A stretch of 41,197 nucleotides of DNA, from positions 1,493,509 to 1,534,705 of the forward strand of contig BFEA01000298.1 in the NCBI GenBank assembly GCA_003427395.1, read 5' to 3'. Each line of letters begins with the position of its first letter. Within the stretch, counting starts at the first letter, position 1. The position numbers and the translations under genes were made by a program. Below the pieces are notes generated by a model. The model saw only the letters and a program-made list of their open reading frames with translations, did not search any database and was not told the origin of the DNA. Of the stretch, positions 1-9,357 are shown in pieces. Source of the DNA: Chara braunii (Eukaryota; Streptophyta; Charophyceae; Charales; Characeae).

Positions 1-1092
1 ACGCCACATGCACTTCAGTCGCCCAAATGCCCTCTCCACACACCCCCGCGCCACCTTCTGCCGCGTGTCGAAGCGCTCCTCGTCAGGATCTTGGTCGATT
101 CCTCCGTACGGCTGCACGATCCATGGACAGGCAACTGGATAACCGTTGTCGCATAGCAGGTAACCTCGCGTGACGACACCGTGCGGCAGATTCTCCGGAG
201 ATGCGTTGAACAACTCGCCAGCTTCTGCACGCCTCCACAACTGGGAATTGTACATGACACGAACATCGTGCACACTTCCCGGGTATCCGATGTGGACGTC
301 GAGGATCCGCAGATCCAAATCCACCACCACCTGCGCCTGCACAGAGGACTTCTGTTTGCGGTCGTAGTAGTTGTCCAAAGGTGCGCCGGCGGGCTTGTCA
401 ATGTAGATGTGTGTACAGTCAATCGCGCGGAAGCAGTTCGGGAATTTCAAACCCTTGTCACGGAATGCGCGCGGAATCTGCGCACGTCTACGGCCAACTG
501 GCCACTTGATCGCGTCGGGGTACGCCTGCAGCAGCGCCGAAGTGACGTCGCGGACGGCCTGCAGTCCTTTTGCCCTGCCGATGCCGAAGGCTGATGTGCC
601 GCTCTCGTACGGCTCTCCTGACGCCCACTTGTACAACGCGAAAGCGATGACCTGCTCCACTGACAATGGCATCCTATAGTGGGTCACCTTCTTCTCCACG
701 TACATGGCGCACGCGGCTACAATCTGCCTTAACATGGCCATCGACATGCGCAACTTCTGCCGGTAGTACTCGTCCGTCGCGTCATCACAGAGGCGGAGAT
801 CCTCCCATGTTCCGCCAGTCCGTCGTTTAATCCACCAACGCGGGGTCTGCCGCAGGAAAACGCCAGATGACAGCGCGGCACACAGCTGGACGACTGCCTC
901 ACACGTGGCCACGCAATCCGGCGCTTCGGCAATGCGCTGCAACAGCGCTCTTCGTTTACGGAGCTGCGTCAGCATGTCGCTTGAGGACGACGACATGTCG
1001 CCCATCGTGTTCACGACGACGGCAGTAACCGCCATCGCCACCGCGTCGATCTCCTCTTCGCGCAGACCGTGCCCGCTGCCGCGAACGTCCAT
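1..1092 (-). CDS. PIF/Harbinger-type DDE transposase (HARBI1/ALP1-like), 3' end cut by the window edge
   Basis: This frame is open from an ATG at 1092 to the left edge, giving 364 residues without a stop; the C-terminus lies outside the window. Residues about 140-185 form the region that precedes the nuclease and resembles the family's helix-turn-helix. The nuclease follows. Asp225 lies in AIDCTH, Asp276 in GYPGSVHDVRV, Asp315 in LLCDNGYP and Glu353 in GCVERAFGRLK, which are the conserved blocks of the DDE_Tnp_4 (Harbinger) fold. The family cuts and pastes DNA transposons in the nucleus, usually with a separate Myb-like partner, and no partner gene is seen in the window. Plant ALP1-type genes are domesticated relatives, so this could be either a transposon or a derived gene. 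The frame stays open upstream to about 1497, but no earlier ATG was seen there. No inactivating change is visible, unlike in the retroelements nearby. Confidence 0.9.
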   Translation of the reverse strand, partial: MDVRGSGHGLREEEIDAVAMAVTAVVVNTMGDMSSSSSDMLTQLRKRRALLQRIAEAPDCVATCEAVVQLCAALSSGVFLRQTPRWWIKRRTGGTWEDLRLCDDATDEYYRQKLRMSMAMLRQIVAACAMYVEKKVTHYRMPLSVEQVIAFALYKWASGEPYESGTSAFGIGRAKGLQAVRDVTSALLQAYPDAIKWPVGRRRAQIPRAFRDKGLKFPNCFRAIDCTHIYIDKPAGAPLDNYYDRKQKSSVQAQVVVDLDLRILDVHIGYPGSVHDVRVMYNSQLWRRAEAGELFNASPENLPHGVVTRGYLLCDNGYPVACPWIVQPYGGIDQDPDEERFDTRQKVARGCVERAFGRLKCMWR

Positions 1093-1588
1093 CTCTGGGA
1101 ATCGTTCTGCCCCCACAACGTGACGCCTGCCACAACCGCCGAAGACACGCCCGCTGCTCAACCCTGCCGCAGGAGACCACGCACGCCGGACCCGTAGATG
1201 CGCCCGCTGTCGTACGCTGCAACAGGAGATGGCGTACGCCGGAGTCGACGACGCGCCCGCTGCTCTACGCTTCCACAGGACAGCACACACGACGGAGGTG
1301 AAGATGCGCCTTGCCGGAAGATGCCCCCGCTGGTCACAACTTGCGTGGAGTCGGAAGATGGATACCCGCGCCGAATGGTTCACCAACGCTGTCTTTTGTA
1401 CGTCACACGCGTTGCCTGGCCGTCCTCCGCCCCGCAGCCCTGCGTCCGCAAGAATTCGAATTTGAATTTTTGAAGTTCGGGGTGACCGCGCTTTTCACCC
1501 ACCCCTCCTCACCACGGACACCAGCCAGGACCCGATGGACATCGGCGACGCGGCTGCGTGTACGAATATGAGAACGGGCCGCGGGAGA
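1093..1588. other. GC-rich sequence upstream of the Harbinger transposase
   Basis: Nothing recognisable is encoded on the plus strand. On the minus strand the transposase frame continues open to about 1497 without an ATG, so an upstream exon or a non-ATG extension cannot be excluded. Confidence 0.4.
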
Positions 1589-1724
1589 CCTTTTAGGACG
1601 AATCCTAAAAGATGATTTTTAGGACTGCGTGTAACGACGCCGCACAAAATCCTAAAAAACCTTTAGGACTCGTCCTAAATATTTTAGGATTCTTTTAGGA
1701 GTGTCTAACGAGACCCAAAGTCTC
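1589..1724. repeat. Cluster of TTTTAGGA palindromes, possible Harbinger terminal region
   Basis: About 110 bp holds seven or so copies of TTTTAGGA or its complement TCCTAAAA, several arranged as palindromes such as TTTAGGAC-TC-GTCCTAAA. On the outer side, read on the minus strand, the sequence GGGTCTCGTTAGACACTCC leads into the array. Clusters of short inverted motifs inside the ends of a DNA transposon often act as transposase binding sites, and this cluster lies about 0.5 kb upstream of the transposase start. The link is inferred, because the other transposon end is outside the window. Confidence 0.5.
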
Positions 1725-1785
1725 CACAAGACAGAGGGCGTAGCTGGCAGACACAGAAGACCTAGGTAACTCATGGATTATCACC

Positions 1786-2335
1786 CGTCCTGCCAGCGAA
1801 GCTCCATTACCACGCGTATCGCAGGGTCACACCGAATGGCAGACCCTATAGCCCAACCTACCACCTGCGACTCGAGGCAGATAACCCTCTATTCCGCAAG
1901 CTCTCCGTACAAGGACGCTCACCGTCCGCTGCCAGGACGATGCCTTCACAGAGTAGCCCTCCCCTGGAGCTAGTGCCTGCCTTCACCCCCATCCGAACAT
2001 ACTGCCGCGGCCGGCCCAGTTATGCCAACCGCAAGCTCTGCCACCCGCACAATGGTATAGCCCAACCCACCACCTGCGATTCAGGGCAGATCACCCTCTA
2101 TTCTGCAAGCTCTCCGTACAAGGACACTCACCATCCGCCGCCAGGATGATGCCTTCACAGAGTAGCCCTCCCCTGGAGCTAGTGCCTGCCTTCACCACCA
2201 TCCGAACATACTGCCGCCACCGGCCCCGTTACGCCAACCGCAAGCTCTGCCACCCGCATGGCGACGCCAAGCTCCAATCCGACCCCATAGCCCAACCCAC
2301 CACCTGCTCTTCAAGGTAGAACTCAAACCCGTTCT
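1786..2335. repeat. Direct tandem repeat, period 209 bp then 230 bp
   Basis: The marker ATAGCCCAAC recurs at 1848, 2057 and 2287. Between the markers nearly identical blocks repeat in order, including GAGTAGCCCTCCCCTGGAGC, CATCCGAACATACTGCCG and AACCGCAAGCTCTGCCACCC. The last interval is longer by about 21 bp. No long reading frame is kept across units, so this is probably a small non-coding array. Confidence 0.85.
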
Positions 2336-2881
2336 TCAAGGATGTCTAGTAAGCGCCTAGATCCTGCTCTTTGCCTGTCCCCACATGCGCCGTGCGTGCC
2401 GTCTCTAAGGGCAGAAGGAATTCCTGACACATGTCAGCATATGTGTTAGCCGGGACCAGCCATAGCCAGGAGAGTAGCCCGCCCCTGGAGCCAGTACCTT
2501 CCTTTTGCCCCCATGCAAACATAGCGCCGCTGCCGCCCCAGCTACACCAACAGCAAGCTCTGGCAGGCACGACTGGTGTGCTACTGGCCCTGCTGCGCGG
2601 TCCCCCAATGAGTGCCGTTGTGACAGCCTGACTGCCTCTGTGGACTTGGCACACTTCTTCCCCTATGGGATCATTTTGGCCAAGAAGTGGCAGCGGGGAC
2701 TTTGATCTACCTGTCGCTTTTTCTTTGGATATTTTGGTGCCTTCTTCAGAGGGCAAAAAATAGCTGATGTAGTTGCACTTTTAATTCTTCAAACTGCATG
2801 TGGCCCCTTCATCCCTCGAGACTCGAGAGATTCTAAATTTGCAGGAATTTGTCATGCCAGGGTCAGGCGGTGACGTCTACT
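2336..2881. other. Non-coding spacer containing a diverged fourth tandem unit (about 2470-2570)
   Basis: Around 2470-2570 the order GAGTAGCC, CCCCTGGAGCCAGT, CCCATGCAAACATA and AGCAAGCTCTGGCA follows the 209-bp unit with many changes, so the array once reached further. A minus-strand frame of 136 codons (2346-2756) crosses this repeat and resembles nothing I know. I treat it as chance. Confidence 0.45.
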
Positions 2882-3101
2882 CAGCCTTGCTGTCTGTCCC
2901 CATTATTCGGTCCAAGTCGCCCTCCACGTGGGTAGGATGATTGTCCCGAGTGCTTCACACTGAGGTGGGATAGGGGGTACGCTGGGAGAATTTGTGAGAA
3001 GGATGATGGGTTGGGAGGTAGCCTCCTCATTGTCAGGTCACCCAATGCTCGACTGATACTGCCACCGCTTGTCTAGCATCTGGTGTCTACAACACCCTGG
3101 G

Positions 3102-3143
<42 letters not shown>
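2882..3143 (+). mobile_element. A-tailed SINE-like repeat, family S, copy 1
   Basis: About 220 bp followed by a run of 39 adenines (3105-3143). It aligns in order with the minus-strand copy at 16858-17096, from CAGCCTTG and GGTCCAAG through CACACTGAGG and GCGCTGGGAGAATT (GTACGCTGGG in this copy) to CTACAACACCCTGGGCTT just before the tail. A shared body with a homogeneous 3' A tail is typical of non-LTR retroposons. I could not place clear pol III boxes, so it may be a LINE 3' fragment instead of a true SINE. Confidence 0.7.
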
Positions 3144-3144
<1 letters not shown>

Positions 3145-3185
3145 CCATCGCCTGGGTCTATCAGTGCCCGGTGCAATGTTTGTTT

Positions 3186-3296
3186 TTTAAGCCCAGGGTG
3201 TTTGATCCATCCTTTTGCTGTCAGGCCGCCCAATGGTCGACTTATACTGCCACCGCTTGTCTAGCATCCGGTCTCTACAACACCCTGGTCTAAAAG
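3186..3296. repeat. Two abutting family-S end fragments in opposite orientation
   Basis: AAGCCCAGGGTGTT (the reverse of the S 3' end) at about 3188 is followed by a second S 3' end reading forward at about 3219-3293, containing TACTGCCACCGCTTGTCTAG and ending in ACAACACCCTGGTCTAAAA. This looks like repeated insertion into earlier copies. Confidence 0.55.
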
Positions 3297-3535
3297 AGGC
3301 TTGGAGGTTATGGTGGTTTAAACTGGGAGCTTGACACAGTGCAATGTGGATGTCTCTGGTGTATGCTGAAGCTGGGTTCTTGGTGCAGTGGTGCAGATAC
3401 AACCAATTAAATTCAGGTATGCCCCGGGAACTGGCCCATCGCATGGTCAGGGCCTTGGTTGATGTTGGGGCAGTGGTGGTGAGTGCCATGAAAGATGTTG
3501 TCCACAACAAGATGGCCCTACCTCATTGTTCTCCT
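3297..3535. other. Unassigned sequence between repeats
   Basis: Open frames exist on both strands (about 100 codons each), but they run into flanking poly-T or repeat sequence and show no recognisable motif. No gene is called. Confidence 0.3.
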
Positions 3536-3706
3536 CCTTTTTTTTTTTTTTTTTTTCTTTTTTTTTTTAGCGGCAAAAGCCGTTTTTCGCAAGGCTTCCA
3601 TCTTCGTGGTGGTGAGAGAACCATGGGGATTGAAGCCTTGGCAATTGGGCTGCTCTATCTATTGGTGGGGAGTGGCACCTGCTGGAAACAGGGTCCAGCG
3701 TCCCTT
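3536..3706 (-). mobile_element. LINE-tail repeat (family L), 5'-truncated copy
   Basis: Read on the minus strand it starts with GGGACGCTGGACCC, CCAGCAGGTG and CTCCCCACCAATAGAT and ends in a long A tail (T-run at 3538-3568). The same 3' end terminates the LINE copy at 12621-13587, so this is a short insertion of that LINE or of a SINE sharing its tail. The middle part (GTGGTGGTGAGAGAACCAT on plus) matches the copy at 28554-28688. Confidence 0.7.
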
Positions 3707-3738
3707 GGGTGGTTGTAACATTACAGCACAGAGTATTC

Positions 3739-3786
3739 ACTTTTTTTTTTTTTTTTTTTCCAAAAAAACCAGGGTGTTGTAGAGGG
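3739..3786 (-). repeat. 3' end fragment of family S
   Basis: A T-run is followed by ACCAGGGTGTTGTAGAGG, the reverse complement of the S 3' terminus plus tail. Only about 25 bp of body are recognisable. Confidence 0.45.
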
Positions 3787-4815
3787 GATTCACTTCTTAT
3801 CTACGCTACCCGAGTTGCTGGGGACCACTTGCCCAGCCGGTCGGGAAAATAAAAAATAAAGAAAAATGTTTTTATTTTAAATTGGTAAAAAGTTTCAATG
3901 CGACCCTGAGGCAAAAGTTGTTCGGTTTATTTTTCTGCATAACATATTATTGTTTTTCAGATTTTTTTAAATACATTTTTTCTTTTTATTTGTTTTGCCG
4001 GGTAGTCTGGGCAAATTATTGGTTCTGGGTCTGTCGCTTACCCGTCGGCTATCCCGGAGCTCCCTACCCGTGGGCCTGGTAGTGTAACCCATCTCATCGA
4101 GGAGCTCTCTCTTCCACATCGTCATTGGCCCAGCCCTATTCCTGGAACCCCCAAATTATACCGTCTTGTCCTGTGCCTCCCACTTTCACTCTTTTCCTTT
4201 AGCCCGACCGAATTCCTGGTATGTGCAGCCCTTCCCTGTGTTTCTTGCACCTCCCATTTGAAGTCCATTCTATTCCTGCAACCCCCAAACTATTCAAGCC
4301 TTTCAAGGTATGTGCAGCCTCTTACCCCTCCCACATGCTGTTCCGTGTGGGATCCTGTCCCCTAAGCCCTCCCTAAACCCTCTCCCTTCCTCCTACTGAT
4401 CTTTGCTAGGCCTCTCTCTAGGTGGTGGTGACAAAACTACAGGGATTGGGGTGTCGGCGGAGGGATGGTAGCATTGTTCATTGTTCTTGCTAGCGAGTAT
4501 TTTTTACAAGATGCCCATGCTCTCTATGGCATCCACCATTTCCTCTGACACCTCCTGGGGCTGAGTACCACCAGCAGCATTGGGTTTCCTGAACGCCCGA
4601 ATCTGGCTGTGTTTGTGGAAACGCGCAGAAAATCCCATTGATTTTCCTCAACTGCACCTGTCCTCAAACACGTCCAGGTTCAGGCGTTGAGGGAACTCCA
4701 TGCTACTAGTGGGACTTGGTATTTGGTACCTTGTCCCTGTTTTCTTTTAATTGGGGGTCCTCTTACGTGTCGTCCCCCTCAACTTAGCTTTCCTTTTTTC
4801 CCTATTCTTTTATAT
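3787..4815. other. Non-coding stretch with one repeat fragment and a possible coding remnant
   Basis: Positions 4407-4460 resemble the middle of family L (GGTGGTGGTGACAAAAC followed by GGGATTGGGG). On the minus strand about 4705-4510 reads as two short open blocks separated by one TGA, ending SEEMVDAIESMGIL-stop. This has the composition of a real protein but I do not recognise it. The rest is T- and C-rich without features. Confidence 0.3.
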
Positions 4816-5062
4816 GTTTATTTATTTATTTATTTATGATTTATTTGATGTAAAACCCAGGTTGTTGTTGCGATGGGATACTAGGCAGATGAGAGTCACC
4901 CACAGTAATCAGCCATTCGGTAGTCCAGATGAACCCCTCTGAAGACCCCACCCACCCTCTCATTTTTTGCCCTGGCGAACTCCCACACCCCCTGTCCTAC
5001 AGTGTTAACCAGCACCCAGGACCAGCACCCAGGGCCGTACCGTCTGGACTGGATGGTACCCA
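4816..5062 (-). mobile_element. Diverged family-S repeat with a TTTA-rich tail
   Basis: A (TTTA)n run at 4816-4837 precedes AAACCCAGGTTGTTG, the weakly kept S 3' end in reverse. Further along, ACAGTGTTAACCAGCACCCAGGACC parallels the S segment CTCAGTGTGACCAGCACTCAG of the copy at 16858-17096. Many differences make it an old copy. Confidence 0.4.
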
Positions 5063-5547
5063 CTGCCACAAAAAGAAAAAACAGAAGAGAAAAGAATGGA
5101 GACACTCGTTCCCACCAACCTCCCCCTCCTCTTTGGAAAAAGAGCACATGGCCAAGACGAGGCACGATTCAGCAAGCGGTAATATGTGAGCTGAGCAGGT
5201 TGGTGGGCCATTGTGACGCACAACCTCACGCCCAGCGCGACTTCCTGTTCGGAGTGGGATGGGGGCCCAGAAGTGCGAAGAGGGGTGTGCCGCAGATTTT
5301 TGGGAATTGAAGTGGAGTCCCAGGTCAGAATTGAGATCTCCGGTGGCAAGCTTAGGGGTAGTTGAGCAAGTTGGCAATCCCAAGTTATATTGGACTTCGG
5401 GAGACCGGGCTACCTCCGGTGTGAGCGTCGTCGTCGTGGTCGGTCCCGTATCTGATGGACCCTCGGAACACTGTGTGTGTCGCGCTGGGCGGTCAGCCGC
5501 TGGCGCCGCTCGTGGCAGACTTCGGAATCTGCCGTGGCTGGTCTCAG

Positions 5548-5993
5548 TCGGAGGCTGTGAGATCGCTGGTCCGCCTCAGTCCGGGTTCGGCGAACAATCC
5601 CGCAGTGCGGTAATCATGGTCTTGTCGACACTCCGAGCACAAGATCCGTGGCCAGTGAGGGCCGATCGCGCCCCAAGGGACCGCCGTGAGGCAGTGAAAG
5701 GGGATTACGAGGCGGTAGGGAGGGTAATTAGTCTCGACGACGGCTATTCTAGGTTCGGCGATGACATGGCGTGTATGCGAGTGGGGAAAGTAGGGAATAA
5801 AGGGAATCGCGCTTAAGGCCCGTTCGATGTCCCACTCGCATACGCGCTCCGTCCGAGTGGGGTAAGGGAATTCCGGAAACGGGGCCCGGGGTCATGCAGC
5901 CTGATAGGCACACTCCCGTTCCCAATGTTCCCGGAATCGTTGATGCCTCAGACTCTCGCGATCCGTGACGTAAAAGGGGGTCTCAACGTCCAT
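5548..5993 (-). pseudogene. LTR-borne ORF (copy A1), broken
   Basis: It begins at an ATG (5993) with MDVETPFYVTDRESLRHQ and parallels the intact 148-codon ORF at 21564-22010. It is interrupted by a TGA where the other copy has CGA, within YQAA-stop-PRAPFP, and by a single-base deletion near the end (GGGATTGTTC against GGGATTTGTTC). The blocks CEWDIERALSAIPF, NYPPYRLVIPFHCL and WPRILCSEC remain readable. The opposite strand also has a long open frame here (5259-5816), which I take to be a shadow. Function unknown. Confidence 0.55.
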
Positions 5994-6860
5994 ACTGACG
6001 GAGAAGGGTCGGTCCCATCATAGGCTTCCACGAGCGGGTCTCGTGTATCCGCGTGTAAGTCGTGTCCTGGCGGTCGCACTTACGCGGGGGCACTCGAGAT
6101 CGCGCCTGCGGTCGTCAGAACTGTTTCTGATGTCCTCGGTGGTCCTTCAAAAGTCCAACATGCGATCATCTAATCCAAGTAAAAACCCGTGTCGTGCATA
6201 GCAGAAGGCAACAGCTCCGCAACCTAGACATCCTTGCTTTCGACAGAGTCATACCCCATTCATTCATATCAACAAGAAATCAAATGGCGATTTCACAACT
6301 CTTCCCCGGCGCACAGCGCAACCATTTAGTGACGTGGTTGTCGGATCCTCGTACATACATGCATGCGAAGATGAGGTACAGATTGACACATACATCCCAC
6401 AACTCTAGACGTTTTACTTCCCAACCATTGACAGGCATTAAAGAGGAGGAGGGAGAGTGGTTCAACACAAAAAAAGAAATACATTGGAGATAAAACGATG
6501 ACGTTTCGCCCGAGACCAAAATTTTTGTACAAAGGACAGAAAAAGAAAGGTCGCAAATCCCAACCGTCTGTTCCCCACACTCTTTCTCTCTCTCTTTCTC
6601 AGATGCGAACAGTCCGTCGCCTCGCATCACTCACCGAGTCGTCACCCCGCTTGGTCCGTGTACGCAAGCCAGGTTCGTCCGTGCGCCATAGTCCGTCGTG
6701 GCCCGTACATCAACCACGCATACTTGGCATCAGCTCGTCGGGTCGCCCAACTCCCACATCACTCACCTCTTCGCTTACACGTTAGCCGACCCTCACTTGT
6801 CGCGCTAATCCTTGGAGTTTCCTGAAGTTTTTTAGAGAGAGCTTTAATCACACTCGCAAT

Positions 6861-6867
6861 ATTTATA
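6861..6867 (-). promoter_or_regulatory. Likely LTR TATA box (copy A1)
   Basis: On the minus strand TATAAAT lies just after CATGCATGCACAC. The same sequence and setting occur at 20690-20696 in the other LTR. It would mark the end of U3 about 1 kb into the LTR. Confidence 0.55.
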
Positions 6868-7768
6868 GTGTGCATGCATGCGCAACAGATACGGGATTGT
6901 GCTTTTGAGAAGGAGGGGAGGAGGAAAGGAAGTGCCTACGTTTTGCATGGTCAGGTCGCGGTGTGGGGGACTTAGCCACTCTCCACTCATCGATCTGGGC
7001 ATGCAGCGCGTCGGCCTATCAAAAATGAGGGAAGATGCATGCACAGCGGGAAGGAAGAAAGTGGGAAGAAAGATGGGAGAGTCAAGAAGAGAGAGATAAG
7101 TTACAACTGCCCCCGCCAAAAGATACAGTTACACGCAAGATTAAGGGCGCAATTTAGTCAGAGCTCCGGTCCCGTCGCAGACAGGCGCGCGCAAGCAAGA
7201 AGCAGAGCGCAACAAAATTTTTGAAGTTCCTAAATTCCTATCTAAATCCGAATTGCAAAAAAAAGAAGATTACAAAGAACGAAAAAAAAAGTTCGAAAAA
7301 CATTTATGAGGAGCCCACTGGGGGCTCGACATCAGTTGAAAGAAAATTTTGGAAACGAAAAACAACGTTCCCGAGTGGTTTTTGCGCCAAAATTCCCGTT
7401 CCCCTTCGCCCCAGCAGAACAAGAAAGAAGCTAAGGCAACGGTTATTTCTCGCGCTCGCTAAGGCGCTGTCCCCTACTGCCTAGGGGGGGCCTTGCTTGA
7501 TGCCGGCCCAACAACATCAAAAAAAAAAGTTGAAAATGAAACGAGAACATCCATGCAACTTGCCCAGCCAACCCATCCCCATGTACCTCGCCTTACTAAC
7601 CCGTCCCGTTCCCCCAAGGCAGTTTCGCGCAGAAAGTCGCGCGATCACAGAAAATGGTTCGTCACATATGTGACACACAGGGGGTTCCAATCTTGAGCAA
7701 GCTCCCGCGTGCTCATTCATCATGCGTCGATCTGTAACGAGGATCGATGCGGAGCTCACACGTGCCAC

Positions 7769-8439
7769 TTACTGTGAGATAAGAGTGTGGAAGTCATTCA
7801 AGGTGGTCCTAAATGTTCCCGGGGAAGGGCAATCTGATAATGGGCGGAGGAGGTGGTGGATGGACTTGGGGGAGGGGAGGTATGAAGCGGCGGATCTCTC
7901 TCTCGCTGGTGGGGATCCGGGTGTAGTGGATGGTGCTGTGGATGCGAGGGAATCAGGGGTGCTCCCGTTGATGAGAGAAAAACGAGAGATGGTGTAGAGG
8001 TTGGAGAGGGTGCGAAGGATGGCAGCGCGGAAGCTCTAGTAATTCTGGCAGGCGGGGATGGTGCCCGAGATGATGCAGTAGACTTCTATATTATTAAATT
8101 CCCGCAGTTGGTGCTGAAAAGAAGGACATGGAGAGGGAAGGAGGCGACGAAGGAGCGGGTGGTAGCATGCGTGACGACGGTGACGAGAAGGCGGGTGGCG
8201 TACAGTTGGTGGAAGAGAGAGGGCGGGAAAGGGCACCATCCATCAGGGAACGGGGTTCGACCCAGGAGTTGGTGAGGGGTGAGGAAGGCAAGGGGACGGC
8301 GGGATAACGACCGGGGACGAAGCTCGATCGCCCGCATCTCGACGAAGGCGAAGAGTGGATTGTGATGGCGGAGAAGACGGAGCCGGTAATTCGCTCCTTC
8401 GCCGGCGGCGACTTTCTGATCCCTCTGTCGCGGCTCCAT
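7769..8439 (-). pseudogene. ORF3 C-terminal part of Gypsy family A, frameshifted
   Basis: Two minus-strand frames carry continuous, protein-like sequence. The first contains AFVEMRAIELRPRSLSRRP and RLLVTVVTHATTRSFVASF. The reading then shifts frame near 8090 to VYCIISGTIPACQNY, passes a TAG at about 8036, and continues SFRAAILRTLSNLYTISRF to a TAA at 7769-7771. The last 35 or so codons lie within the LTR as I define it. The same C-terminal codons occur in the other LTR (19670-19797, ending DFHTLIS and one residue before TAA), which supports real coding use. It follows the acidic segment at 8504-9334 and is probably the same original protein. Function unknown. Confidence 0.45.
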
Positions 8440-8503
8440 ATCCTTCAGACTCCTCGTGTGACGGCTCCGGATTTAGCGATCGATCGCCTAGCAGCAGCTG
8501 TAG

Positions 8504-9334
8504 TTACGGCCTTTCGGGTTCTTCGACTGGCCGCTTGCCCTCCGCTTTCTCTCGCCTTCGCTCAGCTTCGGCCTCTTCCTCCTCTTCGCTTCGCCTGGGA
8601 CGACCACTCGGCTCTCCCGATCCACTTTCCTCTCTCGTCGCCTCTTCTTCTTCCCCTGACACAATATAATCGGGATCGTCCTGATCAGTGCCCGATTCTT
8701 CCTCCTCTGCCTCCTCTTGTTCTTCTTCTTCTTTGTCACTGGTTCCAAGCGTGTTTCCTCGACGGACAAGAGGGTCCCACAACGTGAGATCGGTGACGTC
8801 GATTTCAAGATAGAGGCTCGAGGACGGGTAGAGGCAGTTATCCCCGTCCAACTCCATACACGTGGACCACAAAAGATGCGGCGCAAGCGTGCGAGTGAGC
8901 ACGCCTGTCTCTGGCTTCTCGTCACACCTCGACAGGATGTCGAGGGGTAAGTCGTCCACCAAATGCGCTAAGAACACCAACAACACGTCCGTGATTGCAT
9001 CGAGGTCGCCTTCTTCCACCTTGCCGAATAATATCCCCAACAATTCCCCCTCCGTGTCCATCCGCCAAGCCGACACGATCAACAGTTCTACTTCGTCGTC
9101 CTGGACCTCACCCCCTTCAGCTTCTGGGGCTAGCTCCGCCCAATGAAACACCTTGTCCACCAAACAGAAGCTGAGTTCTACGTAAGCGTCCCACCACCCG
9201 TTCCACTTGTCTTCGTCTAAGATTGGCACGTTGAGTTCCCGGGTCCGGAAAGAGAGGGCGAGATCGATAGGGGATTGCCAGAAGGTGGGGAGATCAGTCG
9301 GAAGGTTGAAGAGGGAGAGACGATGACGGTTCAT
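8504..9334 (-). CDS. ORF3 middle segment: unknown protein with long acidic tail (276 codons)
   Basis: It starts at an ATG (9334) and ends at a TAA-type stop after PVEEPERP. The first 200 residues have normal globular composition, including KWNGWWDAYVELSFCLVDKV and HLVDDLPLDILSRC. Residues from about 205 to the end are dominated by Glu, with runs such as EEEEQEEAEEEE and EEEEEAEAERRRE, and are likely disordered. It lies downstream of the family-A integrase and upstream of the 3' LTR, the place where an env-like third ORF sits in some Ty3 elements, but I see no signal peptide or membrane segment. The preceding frame (9358-9810) stops only 23 bp upstream, so the two may be pieces of one broken gene. 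I do not recognise a named domain. Confidence 0.6.
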   Translation of the reverse strand: MNRHRLSLFNLPTDLPTFWQSPIDLALSFRTRELNVPILDEDKWNGWWDAYVELSFCLVDKVFHWAELAPEAEGGEVQDDEVELLIVSAWRMDTEGELLGILFGKVEEGDLDAITDVLLVFLAHLVDDLPLDILSRCDEKPETGVLTRTLAPHLLWSTCMELDGDNCLYPSSSLYLEIDVTDLTLWDPLVRRGNTLGTSDKEEEEQEEAEEEESGTDQDDPDYIVSGEEEEATREESGSGEPSGRPRRSEEEEEAEAERRREKAEGKRPVEEPERP

Positions 9335-9357
9335 TGGGGCCGCTCAAAGGGAAGGAG

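Larger units (their letters stand above)
5223..7881 (-). mobile_element. Ty3/Gypsy family A 3' LTR (copy A1), 2.66 kb
   Basis: The block aligns over its whole length, in inverse orientation, with 19670-22335; corresponding positions add up to about 27550-27560, so there are few net indels. On the minus strand it begins ACCTCCCCTCCC and ends GTGAGGT, so the ends are a short inverted pair (ACCTC/GAGGT), not the usual TG/CA. In copy A2 the homology stops exactly where the primer-binding site begins, which fixes the LTR 3' end. The 5' end is less certain, being where homology begins. It contains a TATA box at 6861-6867, an internal ORF at 5548-5993 and, at its 5' edge, the last codons of ORF3. 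At 2.66 kb it is long for a Ty3 LTR. Confidence 0.8.

Noticed and set aside
2346-2756. 136-codon minus-strand frame
   Set aside because: It crosses a degenerate tandem unit, is Gly/Ser/Trp-rich and has no recognised motif.
5259-5816. 185-codon plus-strand frame within the family A LTR, with a 161-codon partner at 21868-22353 (minus)
   Set aside because: It is antisense to the LTR, overlaps the sense ORF, and is Arg/Gly/Val-biased. The partner diverges in frame after about 130 codons. I prefer the sense ORF, but selection analysis should decide.
8355-8787. Ser- and Leu/Pro-rich plus-strand frames
   Set aside because: They are the complement of the Glu-rich ORF3 tail; Glu codons read as Ser/Leu/Pro on the other strand.
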